64,000 nt of DNA from Actinokineospora sp. NBRC 105648 (GTDB taxonomy: Bacteria > Actinomycetota > Actinomycetes > Mycobacteriales > Pseudonocardiaceae), in the NCBI RefSeq assembly GCF_030269645.1, contig NZ_BSTR01000015.1, forward strand, positions 1-64,000, read 5' to 3'. Positions within the stretch are counted from its first letter, which is position 1. Each line of letters begins with the position of its first letter. Below, piece by piece: positions 43,142-50,602 of the stretch. The notes beneath the pieces are model-generated. The model had not been told where the DNA came from. It did not search any database and saw only the letters and a list, made by a program, of their open reading frames with translations. The translations under genes were made by a program, and so were the position numbers.

Positions 43142-43215
43142 TGGGGCGGGTGGGGCTCGAACCCACGGCCAAGGGATTATGAGTCCCCTGCTCTGACCAA
43201 CTGAGCTACCGCCCC
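43142..43215 (-). tRNA. tRNA with CAT anticodon (Ile2 or elongator Met)
   Basis: A complete 74-nt cloverleaf: acceptor GGGGCGG/CCGCCCC with discriminator A, D-arm GCTC..GAGC, anticodon loop CTCATAA on a GGGGA/TCCCT stem, and T-arm GTGGG-TTCGAGC-CCCAC. CAT could be elongator Met or lysidine-modified Ile2. The anticodon-arm surroundings (GGGACTCATAATCCC, TTGG variable start) look closer to Ile2 of E. coli, but this is a judgement. CCA is not encoded. Confidence 0.9.
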
Positions 43216-43306
43216 CAGTGCCGCAGATCCTACCGAGGCGTCCGTCCAGCGGACACCTCAGGATGATCTTGATCAAGACCAGGTCGCGAACCCGCTAAAG
43301 CAACAA

Positions 43307-43330
43307 ACCCCAGGTCAATAGACCTGGGGT
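43307..43330 (-). terminator. terminator of the tRNA-Asn gene
   Basis: On the minus strand, ACCCCAGGTC and GACCTGGGGT form a perfect 10-bp stem around TATT, followed by TTTGTTGC, 4 bases after the tRNA-Asn 3' end. Confidence 0.85.
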
Positions 43331-43334
43331 CACG

Positions 43335-43407
43335 CTCCTCCAGCTGGACTCGAACCAGCAACCCTTCGATTAACAGTCGAATGCTCTGCCAATTGAGCTA
43401 TGGAGGA
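43335..43407 (-). tRNA. tRNA-Asn(GTT)
   Basis: A 73-nt cloverleaf: acceptor TCCTCCA/TGGAGGA with discriminator G, anticodon loop CTGTTAA on a TTCGA/TCGAA stem, and T-arm GCTGG-TTCGAGT-CCAGC. The GTT anticodon reads Asn codons. CCA is not encoded. It has its own terminator, so it may be transcribed separately from the CAT tRNA. Confidence 0.96.
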
Positions 43408-43556
43408 AGGTCGCTCTGCCGGGCCGTGGCCCAACGAGCGGTAACTCTAGCGCATGCCGGAGGGGTCCAGATACCGGGTACCCCATGAGCGCCCGCAGCG
43501 GTGGGCCACCCGGTAGGGGAGGATGGGCCGACGACGAGACGCGGGAGGCGAACACG

Positions 43557-43718
43557 GTGATTGGGTTCCTGTTGGGGGCCGGGGTCGGGTATGTGCTCGG
43601 TGCCAAGGCCGGCCGGGGGCGGTACGACCAGATCATGCGCACCTACCGCCGGATCGCCGACCACCCCGCCGTCCAGGGGGCGGCGGGGATCGCGCGGGCG
43701 AAGCTGGGCAAGGGCTAG
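43557..43718 (+). CDS. YtxH-like small membrane-associated protein
   Basis: This is a 53-aa protein: a glycine-rich hydrophobic helix (IGFLLGAGVGYVLGAKAGRG) then a basic amphipathic tail (YDQIMRTYRRIADHPAVQGA). This is the pattern of short YtxH-like proteins in actinobacteria. GTG 43557 follows GCGGGAGGCGAACAC, which decides the start. The last 4 bp overlap the convergent MOSC gene. Confidence 0.75.
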   Translation: MIGFLLGAGVGYVLGAKAGRGRYDQIMRTYRRIADHPAVQGAAGIARAKLGKG

Positions 43719-44380
43719 AACCGCACCTGGTCGCCGGTGCCGATGACGCCGGGGCGCACGACCCGGGCGTACACGCCGAAGGCGAGGTCGTAGGGCACCA
43801 GCGCCGGGAGCAGATCGGCCCGGGGCAGGTCGCCCTGGGCCTGCTCCAGCATGGCGCACCGGGTCACCTGGCCGGTGATCTCCAGTTCCGCGGTGCCCAC
43901 CGACACCCGGCGCCCGACCCAGTCGTCCTCGGGGCGGTCCGCGCCCTCGACGTCGACGACGATGTTGGGGCGGGCCCGCTGCCACTCGGCGCCCAGCCAG
44001 CGCAGCGACGCGGTGGTGACGATGTGCAGCGGGCCCGCGTCCAGGTGCGGGATCTCGGCTTCCTCGACGACGGTCACCGGCTGCCCGACCACCTCGGAGA
44101 CCGCGTCGTGGACCTTGTCGTCGGTGGTGGCGTACTCGCGGCCGTCGGGTAACCCGACCACCGTGTGCACGCCCCAGATGCCCTTCGCCCACATCTCCAA
44201 CAGCCGCGGCATCCGGGTGAACCGCCGGGTGCTCTTACCCGAACCGAACTTCCCGTTCTCCGCGAGCAGTGCCCACCTGCGGTCGTCGACCACACCGCGC
44301 TCGTCCAACTCGACTACCGCGAGTTCTTCGCCGCGCAGTGACTTGACCGGGTAGCGGGCAAGGGTGTGGACGGTGTTCAC
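43715..44380 (-). CDS. MOSC domain protein
   Basis: This 221-aa protein has a MOSC N-terminal beta-barrel (LARYPVKSLRGEEL, DDRRWALL) and a MOSC domain with RPNIVVDVEGADRPEDDWVG and the conserved Cys in GQVTRCAMLEQAQGD. MOSC proteins bind a sulfurated molybdenum cofactor and reduce N-hydroxylated substrates or handle sulfur. Its ATG overlaps the Tam gene stop by 4 bp, so the two form an operon. Confidence 0.92.
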   Translation of the reverse strand: MNTVHTLARYPVKSLRGEELAVVELDERGVVDDRRWALLAENGKFGSGKSTRRFTRMPRLLEMWAKGIWGVHTVVGLPDGREYATTDDKVHDAVSEVVGQPVTVVEEAEIPHLDAGPLHIVTTASLRWLGAEWQRARPNIVVDVEGADRPEDDWVGRRVSVGTAELEITGQVTRCAMLEQAQGDLPRADLLPALVPYDLAFGVYARVVRPGVIGTGDQVRF

Positions 44381-45141
44381 CTAGTCCTCGCGACGAAGAA
44401 GACCCGTCGGAACGGGAACCACGTCGTGCCGTCTGCGCGGCGCGGGTACGCCTTGGCGAGACGGGGCGCGAGCGCGGAACGGAACTCTTGCCACTCCTCG
44501 TCGGCCAGCTCCGCGCGGATCGGACGCAGCGCGGTGCCCGAGACCCACTCCAGCACCGCGTCCTCGCCGTCGAGCCGCTGCAGGTAGGTCGTCTCCCAGA
44601 CGTCGACCTCGCAGCCCGCGCCGATCATCAGCTCGGCGTAGCCCTCCGGCTCGAGGATGGCGTCCTCCTCACGCAGCCGCAGGGGTTCGAGCCGCTCGAA
44701 CCAGCCCGGCTCGGCGACCAGCTCGCGCACCAGCGCGTGCGACGGGGCGGCGAAGTTGCCGGGGACCTGCACGCCGATCCACGCCCGGCGCGGCAGGTGA
44801 CCGGCCCACTGGGCGAGCAGTTCGGGGTGGCCGGGCACCCACTGCAGCGCGGCGTTGCTGATCACCACGTCGGTGCCGTCGTCCGGCACCCACTCGCGCA
44901 GGTCCGCGACACTGGCGTCGACCCCCCGCTGCCGCGCGGCCGACACCATCGCCGCGGAGGTGTCGATGGCGCTGAGGCGCGCGTTCGGCCAGCGCTGCGC
45001 CATGGTGACGGTGAGGTTGCCCGGCCCACACCCCAGGTCCACCACCGCGCGCGGGCTCTCGGCGCGCACGCGCGCGAGGAGGTCGAAGAACGGACGCGCC
45101 CGGTGGTCACCAAAACTGAGGTACTTAGCGGGATCCCACAT
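44377..45141 (-). CDS. tam: trans-aconitate 2-methyltransferase
   Basis: This 254-aa SAM-dependent methyltransferase matches the Tam family: MWDPAKYLSFGDHRARPF at the N-terminus, motif I VVDLGCGPGNLTVTMA, and SNAALQWVPGHPELL. Tam methylates trans-aconitate, a by-product that inhibits aconitase. GGGAGGCATCG precedes ATG 45141. A 22-bp palindrome spans the promoter (45157-45178), so expression is probably controlled by a repressor not encoded nearby. Confidence 0.93.
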   Translation of the reverse strand: MWDPAKYLSFGDHRARPFFDLLARVRAESPRAVVDLGCGPGNLTVTMAQRWPNARLSAIDTSAAMVSAARQRGVDASVADLREWVPDDGTDVVISNAALQWVPGHPELLAQWAGHLPRRAWIGVQVPGNFAAPSHALVRELVAEPGWFERLEPLRLREEDAILEPEGYAELMIGAGCEVDVWETTYLQRLDGEDAVLEWVSGTALRPIRAELADEEWQEFRSALAPRLAKAYPRRADGTTWFPFRRVFFVARTR

Positions 45142-45156
45142 CGATGCCTCCCAAGC

Positions 45157-45178
45157 AAACCGTACGTACGTACTGTTT
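45157..45178. promoter_or_regulatory. TetR-type palindromic operator upstream of tam
   Basis: AAACCGTACGTACGTACTGT plus TT is a near-perfect 22-bp inverted repeat (one non-matching pair) with a CGTACGTACG core, 16 bp before the tam start. It would overlap the -10 region. The shape is typical of TetR-family operators. Confidence 0.7.
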
Positions 45179-45193
45179 ACCTTAGCTGCTCGA

Positions 45194-45721
45194 TCAGGAC
45201 TCCGCGAGCCCCTGGCCCATCTTCTCGGCGACGTCGTGCGCGATGGCGCGGACGACGTCCAGCTCAGTTCCCTCATCCGGGCGGACTTGCAGGACGGTAC
45301 CGTCTCGACCAGGCACTTTCCGTTGCACGAACCACGCTCCACCACCGGGGAGCTCACGGTGGTGGCGGGAGCGGATGGAGCCGGTGACCCTCCGGTGCAC
45401 GGCCTGCGGCAGCTTCCCGGGCGCCTCGACGGCGACCCGGATCGGCGGGCGGTCGACCAAGACGACAGCGGCACCTGCCTGCTCAGCCTCGTCCGCCTCG
45501 GTGATCGTGAAGACGCCGGCGGCCCAAGCCGCCTTGGACACCAGGTGCCAGCCGATGCGCCGGGGTCCGTCGTCGCCGGGCACCCACAGGCCCAACGACG
45601 TGGCCACCAGGAACCCACCGCCGCGGACCTCGGCCGAGGCGGCTACCGCCTCGTCGCGGTCGAGCCGCCCGGTGAACCCCTTCGGCACGCCGCTGAGCAG
45701 CCTGCTGAAGAACCCGGTCAT
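45194..45721 (-). CDS. conserved hypothetical protein (actinobacterial, next to dnaG)
   Basis: This is a 175-aa soluble protein, mixed alpha/beta, with SLGLWVPGDDGPRRIGWHLV and VDRPPIRVAVEAPGKLP segments. It has no membrane helix or recognised catalytic motif. It is a PH-like protein by overall pattern, perhaps (weak inference). ATG 45721 is at the start of the conserved-looking region. It follows dnaG on the same strand after 85 bp. Confidence 0.65.
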   Translation of the reverse strand: MTGFFSRLLSGVPKGFTGRLDRDEAVAASAEVRGGGFLVATSLGLWVPGDDGPRRIGWHLVSKAAWAAGVFTITEADEAEQAGAAVVLVDRPPIRVAVEAPGKLPQAVHRRVTGSIRSRHHRELPGGGAWFVQRKVPGRDGTVLQVRPDEGTELDVVRAIAHDVAEKMGQGLAES

Positions 45722-45806
45722 CGCACGGTTCCCAACTCGCGGGCCTCCTCCCGGGTCACGCCGTAGGTCACTGGAACCACCTTGCCAGAAAATCGCGGGG
45801 CGGTCG

Positions 45807-47711
45807 TCAATCCATGCTCCCCGACGCCTGCCTGCCCAGCGCCTTGTGCCACTCCTCCATGGCCACCAGGTCGCCCCAGAGCGCGCGGGCCTCCTCGGGG
45901 TGCTCCACCGGCGACACCCGCTGCAGCCGCGACTTGATGTCCGCGATCTGCCGGGCGACCAGCTGGCGCTGCAGCGCGGCCAGCATCGCCGAGGCGTAGC
46001 GCTCGGCGGCGGCGTTCTTGTTCGGCAGCGGCAACGGCTCGACGCCGAGCTCGCTGACCAGCTTGCGCACCGTCGGCGCGGCGCAGTTCTTGGCCACCGC
46101 CTCGAGCAGCTCCGCTCCGGCCAGCCCGGACGCCGTGCCACCGGCGTCGAGCACCGCGGTGTGCAGGGCGGCGTAAGCGGGATCGGTGAACACATCAATC
46201 GGCATCGAGTCGTAGAGCGGGCCTGCGAGCGCGGGCTCTTGGAGCGCGAGCTTCAAGACTTCGCGCTGGGCGTGCAGGTCGTTGTTGCGCGGATCGGGCC
46301 GGGGCGGGCCCTCGACCTCCACAGACAGCGCGCCCTGGTTCGGGTCGACCGCCCGCGACCTGCGGGTATTGGTGGGCGCGGGGGCGCCCGCGCTCTCGCG
46401 GACCCGGCGCACGACGGTGAGCGTGTCGTCCCAGCCGACCCACCCCGCCAGCTGGCGGGCGTACTCGTCGCGCAGGGAGTGGTCCTTGATCTGGGCGACC
46501 AGCGGCACCGTGCGGCGCAGCGCCTCCACCCGGCCCTCGGCGGTGTCGAGGTCGTAGTTGGTGAGCTCGGCGCGGATGGCGAAGGTGAACAGCGGGCGCC
46601 TGCGCGCGACCAGGTCCTTGACCGCGACGTCGCCCTTGGCCTGGCGCAGCTCGCACGGGTCCATGCTGTCGGGGGCGACGGCGATGAAGGTCTGGGCGGC
46701 GAACTCCTGGTCGTCCTCGAAGGCCTTCATGGCCGCCTTCTGGCCCGCCTGGTCACCGTCGAAGGTGAAGATCACCTCGCCGCGGAAGGCGTCGTCGTCC
46801 ATCAGCAGCCTGCGCAGGACCTTGATGTGGTCGGCGCCGAACGCCGTGCCGCACGAGGCGACCGCGGTGGGCACCCCGGCGGCGTGCATGGCCATCACGT
46901 CGGTGTAGCCCTCGACCACGACCACCTGGTGGCGCTTGGCGATCTCGCGCTTGGCCATGTCCAGGCCGAAGAGCACCTGGGACTTCTTGTAGATCGCGCT
47001 CTCGCTGGTGTTGAGGTACTTCGCCTGGATCTGGTCGTCGTCGAAGAGCCTGCGCGCGCCGAAGCCCACGACGTCGCCGCCGATGTCGCGGATCGGCCAG
47101 AGCAGCCTGCGGTGGAAGCGGTCGATCGGACCCTGCCTGCCCTCCTTGGCCAGGCCGGACTTGATCAGCTCGGTGATCTCGAAACCCCGGCCGAGCAGGT
47201 GCTTGGTCAGCTTGTCCCAGCCCGCGGGGGCGAACCCGCAGCCGAAGGTGTTCCAGGCGGTCTCGTCGAAGCCGCGCTCGGTGAGGAACTCACGGGCCTT
47301 GAGCGCCTCGGGCGAGCGCAGCTGCTCGGCGTAGAAGTCCGCGGCCGCCTTGTGCGCGTCGACCAGCCGGGTCCGCGTGCCGCGGTCGCGCTGGACGCTG
47401 GTGCCGCCGCCCTCGTAGGTCAGCTGCAGCCCGACCCGCTCGGCGAGGCGCTCGACGGACTCGACGAAGGACAGGTGGTCGATCTTCATCACGAAGGCGA
47501 TGACGTCGCCACCCTCGCCGCAGCCGAAGCAGTGGAACGTCCCGTGCGTGGGCCGCACGGTGAACGACGGGGTCTTCTCGTCGTGGAAGGGACACAGCCC
47601 CTTGACCGCGGTGCCCGCCCGCCGGAGCTGGACGTACTCCCCCACCACGTCGTCGATCCGGCTGCGCTCCCGGATCTGCGCTATGTCGCTCTCCCGGATA
47701 CGTCCTGCCAC
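45807..47711 (-). CDS. dnaG: DNA primase
   Basis: This 634-aa replication primase has an N-terminal CHC2 zinc finger (GLCPFHDEKTPSF and HCFGCGEGGDV). The RNA polymerase/TOPRIM core follows with VVVEGYTDVMAMHAAG and FTFDGDQAGQKAA, and then a C-terminal DnaB-interacting domain. It makes RNA primers on the lagging strand. The length is normal for actinobacteria. Position next to dgt and glyS matches the mycobacterial order. Confidence 0.98.
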   Translation of the reverse strand: MAGRIRESDIAQIRERSRIDDVVGEYVQLRRAGTAVKGLCPFHDEKTPSFTVRPTHGTFHCFGCGEGGDVIAFVMKIDHLSFVESVERLAERVGLQLTYEGGGTSVQRDRGTRTRLVDAHKAAADFYAEQLRSPEALKAREFLTERGFDETAWNTFGCGFAPAGWDKLTKHLLGRGFEITELIKSGLAKEGRQGPIDRFHRRLLWPIRDIGGDVVGFGARRLFDDDQIQAKYLNTSESAIYKKSQVLFGLDMAKREIAKRHQVVVVEGYTDVMAMHAAGVPTAVASCGTAFGADHIKVLRRLLMDDDAFRGEVIFTFDGDQAGQKAAMKAFEDDQEFAAQTFIAVAPDSMDPCELRQAKGDVAVKDLVARRRPLFTFAIRAELTNYDLDTAEGRVEALRRTVPLVAQIKDHSLRDEYARQLAGWVGWDDTLTVVRRVRESAGAPAPTNTRRSRAVDPNQGALSVEVEGPPRPDPRNNDLHAQREVLKLALQEPALAGPLYDSMPIDVFTDPAYAALHTAVLDAGGTASGLAGAELLEAVAKNCAAPTVRKLVSELGVEPLPLPNKNAAAERYASAMLAALQRQLVARQIADIKSRLQRVSPVEHPEEARALWGDLVAMEEWHKALGRQASGSMD

Positions 47712-48077
47712 GATCGCCGAGTCTAGGCGCGCCTGCCCACCGACGACGCCCAGCCCACCAGGACCGGCCGAACACGTCGAGGACCGGCACCGACCGAGGG
47801 CCGCTCACCACCGACGGCTCAGACCCCCGGTAGACCGAAGAGCCTCTCGTCGCACCCCAAAGGGGCACGTTCACCACCTCGGACCCCGAGCTTGCTCACC
47901 CCGCACGATCTCACCTCCGGCATGCCTCGATCACCCGCCGCCGCGCGACGAGCGGGCCCTGATTCCTCACGCCGTGCTCTGCTCAGCGGAGCCTCGCCCA
48001 CCGCCGTGTGCCCCGGTCCCCGCACACCTGCTCACGACAGGCCGCCATCGTTGGCGGCAGCTCATTACGATGGCGGT
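47712..48077. other. 366-bp divergent intergenic region
   Basis: This lies between divergent dnaG and the ECF sigma factor gene. The only signal I can point to is TACGAT (48066-48071), six bases before the sigma factor GTG. No repeat or small gene is evident. Confidence 0.45.
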
Positions 48078-49007
48078 GTGACCGTCAGCGACAGCGCCTT
48101 GGCCGAGCGGTTCTCCGAGCACCGCGACCACCTGCTAGGGGTGGCCTACCGGCTGACCGGGACTCGTTCGGACGCCGAGGACGCCATCCAGGAGGCCTGG
48201 CTCCGACTGTCCGCTGTGGACACTGAGACCCGCGACGGCATCCGCGACCTGCGCGCGTGGCTGACCACCGTCGTCGGCCGCCTCTGCCTCGACCGCCTGC
48301 GGTCGGCCACCGCCCGCCGTGAGCGCTACGTCGGGCCGTGGCTGCCCGAACCCCTGGTCACCCCGTTCGGCACCGCGGCCAGCGAGGACCCCCTGGACGT
48401 CGCCGTCCGCGACGACGGTGTGCGGATCGCCGCCCTGCTCGTCCTGGACCAGCTCAGCCCAGAACAACGCGTCGCCTTCGTCCTGCACGACGCGTTCGAC
48501 CTGCCCTTCGCCGACATCGCCGCCACCCTGGGCTGCACCGACGCCACCGCCCGCCAGCACGCCTCCCGGGCCCGCAAGGCCATGGCGAAGGCCGACCCGC
48601 CGCAGCGGGTGGCGCTGCCCGAGCAACGCGAGCTGATCGAGCGCTTCGTCGCCGCGCTCGCCTCCGGCGACCTGGCCCAGGTGGTCACCGTCCTGCACCC
48701 GGACGCCGTCCTGGTCGGCGACAGCGGCGGCAAGGCGCGCACGGCCCGCCAGCACATCCTGGGCCCGGACAAGATCGGCCGCTTCTTCCTCGGTCTGCTG
48801 CGCCAGTACGGCCCCGGGGCGATGGTCGGCGAGATCATCACGGTCAACGGCGACCTCGGCATCTACCTGCCCGAGGCCCAACCCACCGGCACCTACCAGG
48901 GCGGCCCGCGCAGCCGCCGGGTGACGACGTTCGCGGTCCGCGACGGCAAGATCGCCGCGATCTACGACATGGTCAACCCCGACAAGCTCACCCGGGTCGA
49001 CCTCTGA
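48078..49007 (+). CDS. ECF sigma factor of the ECF41 / SigJ type with SnoaL-like extension
   Basis: This encodes 309 aa. Sigma region 2 (HLLGVAYRLTGTRSDAEDAI, QEAWLRL) and region 4 (LDQLSPEQRVAFVLHDAFDL then ARQHASRARKA) are followed by a ~100-aa SnoaL/NTF2-like C-terminal domain (DLAQVVTVLHPDAVLVGDSG, FAVRDGKIAAIYDMVNPDKL). This is the ECF41 architecture, where the fused domain regulates sigma activity without an anti-sigma factor. GTG 48078 has TACGAT six bases upstream. An AhpD-like gene with an ECF41-type promoter lies 1.5 kb downstream. Confidence 0.93.
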   Translation: MTVSDSALAERFSEHRDHLLGVAYRLTGTRSDAEDAIQEAWLRLSAVDTETRDGIRDLRAWLTTVVGRLCLDRLRSATARRERYVGPWLPEPLVTPFGTAASEDPLDVAVRDDGVRIAALLVLDQLSPEQRVAFVLHDAFDLPFADIAATLGCTDATARQHASRARKAMAKADPPQRVALPEQRELIERFVAALASGDLAQVVTVLHPDAVLVGDSGGKARTARQHILGPDKIGRFFLGLLRQYGPGAMVGEIITVNGDLGIYLPEAQPTGTYQGGPRSRRVTTFAVRDGKIAAIYDMVNPDKLTRVDL

Positions 49008-49310
49008 CCGACCCGGCCGACCACCCACGCGGGCACCCCACCGACAACGACGAACTCGCACACCACCGACACCGCCAGACCAGACCACGCCGTGCGAGCA
49101 CCTGACGAACCCGGAGTTCCCCGAACACGACGGCCACCAGGGACTGACGGATCACCCACTCTTGCCGTGGGCCGTCCCAGGCGGTTCCGACAACCCAGCA
49201 CGGGTCCCCGCGCCTCGAACACCGATAGTCCTAACAGGACAATCAAGCACCAACAGCAGCGCCGCCGCCCGATCCCTATCAGGCCAAGGACTTCCGCCCA
49301 TCCCTCAGCA
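49008..49310. other. 303-bp region of non-coding or scrambled sequence
   Basis: This lies between the sigma factor stop and the MFS remnant. It is relatively rich in short CCGAC/CACC words and lacks a coding pattern. It may be debris from the loss of the transporter's 5' part. Confidence 0.4.
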
Positions 49311-49931
49311 CGGGTCGAGCACAAGGCGCTCGGGGTGTTCGCCGCGATGGCGGGTGCGGGCGGTGCGACCGGCACGGTGCTCGGCGGGGTGTTGACCAGC
49401 TGGCTGGGCTGGCGGTCCACCTTCGGGCTCAACATCCTGGCCGGTCTCGCGCTGGCGGTGCTCGCGGCGCGGGTGGTCGGGCCGACGGTGCGGCGGCGGG
49501 GCGCGGCGGGTGGGTTCGACCTGGGTGGCGCGCTGCTGTCCACGGTCGGTCTCGGTCTGCTGGCCTTCGCGCTGGTGAACACCGGTGTCGACGGGTGGAC
49601 CTCGCCGCGCACCGTGGTGCCGGGGGTGGCGGGGGTGCTGCTGCTCGGTCTGTTCGCGGTGGTGGAGCGGCGGGTGTCGGCGCCGCTGATGCCGCCGGAG
49701 GTGCTGCGCAGGCCGGTGCTGCGCACGGCGAACCTGCTCTCCGGGCTGGCCCAGGTGGTGCTGTTCCCGATGTTCTTCCTGATCAGCGTGCACATGCAGA
49801 CGGTGCTCGACTTCACCCCGGTGCAGGGCGGGCTCGCGCTGCTGCCGCTATCGGTCACCGTGATCCTGGTGGCGGGCAACACGGGCCGGGTCATCGGCCG
49901 GTTCGGGCCGCGGGCGGTCATGGTCGTCGGC
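49311..49931 (+). pseudogene. MFS drug transporter remnant (DHA2 type), both ends missing
   Basis: About 207 codons of a 14-helix DHA2 transporter remain. They run from the middle of the protein (KALGVFAAMAGAGGATGTVL, GGVLTSWLGWRSTF) to IGRFGPRAVMVVG. The expected N-terminal ~130 and C-terminal ~150 residues are missing. There is no start codon with a ribosome binding site at the left edge. At the right edge similarity stops 18 bp from the convergent AhpD-like gene end. This suggests deletion events that placed the remnant between the ECF41 sigma gene and its target. Confidence 0.8.
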
Positions 49932-49948
49932 CCCTCGTCCGTCCGGTG

Positions 49949-50527
49949 CTACCGGCTGGTGTCGACCGTCGGGACGCGGCAGGCGTCGCCGGAGGTGAAG
50001 CCCTGGTCGGTGATGCCCAGTGCGTGGTTCATCCGGGCACGCTGGTTCTCCAGCGCCACCTGGTAGGTCAGCTCGATCACTCCCTTCTCGCCGAACCTCG
50101 CGGTCAGCTCGGCGACCTGCTCGTCGGTCACGGTCATCGGGTTGGCGGTCATCGCGTCGGCGTAGGCGATGGCCAGTCGTTCATCGGCGGTGTAGGAATC
50201 CGACGTGGTGTAGTCGTCGATGTGCCGGAGCCGGTCGATGTCGAGCCCGTCCAGGCGCTGGAGCATCGTGCCGAAGTCGACGCACCACGAGCAGCCGACC
50301 TGCTGGGCCACCCGGAACACCGCCAGCTCGCGGACACCGGCGGGCAGCACCTTCGACGCCCGCCGCACGCCCAGTTCGTGCTTGGCGCCGGCCAGCATCA
50401 GCCCGCGGTGCCGCGCCAGCACGGTGAACGGCTCGGGCACGGCGCCGAACCGCCGCTTGGCGAACCAGTACAGGACGCGCAGCACCGGACCGGCTTCGCG
50501 GGCGGCGACTCCCTCGATACGCGGCAT
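49949..50527 (-). CDS. carboxymuconolactone decarboxylase / AhpD-like protein
   Basis: This 192-aa protein has the AhpD-like CxxC motif in VGCSWCVDFG and the helical core (VRELAVFRVAQQ, DERLAIAYADAM). ECF41 sigma factors typically control a neighbouring carboxymuconolactone decarboxylase, oxidoreductase or epimerase gene. A sequence fitting the ECF41 promoter (TGTCACA then CGTC) lies upstream, so it is probably the target of the sigma factor at 48078. GGAGAGGGCC precedes ATG 50527. The substrate is unknown; a thiol-based peroxide reductase activity is possible. Confidence 0.92.
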   Translation of the reverse strand: MPRIEGVAAREAGPVLRVLYWFAKRRFGAVPEPFTVLARHRGLMLAGAKHELGVRRASKVLPAGVRELAVFRVAQQVGCSWCVDFGTMLQRLDGLDIDRLRHIDDYTTSDSYTADERLAIAYADAMTANPMTVTDEQVAELTARFGEKGVIELTYQVALENQRARMNHALGITDQGFTSGDACRVPTVDTSR

Positions 50528-50573
50528 GGCCCTCTCCTCACCAGCGGCCCCGATCCGGGGCGTTCAGGGGGAA

Positions 50574-50600
50574 GACGACGTGCCGCGCGCCGGTGTGACA
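50574..50600 (-). promoter_or_regulatory. ECF41-type promoter of the AhpD-like gene
   Basis: On the minus strand TGTCACA (50600-50594) is followed by CGTCGTC (50580-50574), giving TGTCACA with a CGTC at 13 or 16 bases. TGTCACA and CGTC are the -35 and -10 elements reported for ECF41 promoters. It lies just after the serpin stop, about 47 bp before the AhpD-like start. Confidence 0.82.
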
Positions 50601-50602
50601 GC

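Noticed and set aside
43142-43215. Firm assignment of the CAT tRNA as initiator Met
   Set aside because: The acceptor stem begins with a G-C pair and the anticodon stem lacks the three consecutive G-C pairs facing each other in initiator form. Elongator Met or Ile2 remain.
49311-49931. Functional short transporter
   Set aside because: The fragment starts and ends inside the MFS fold without a start codon and ribosome binding site, so a working protein is unlikely.
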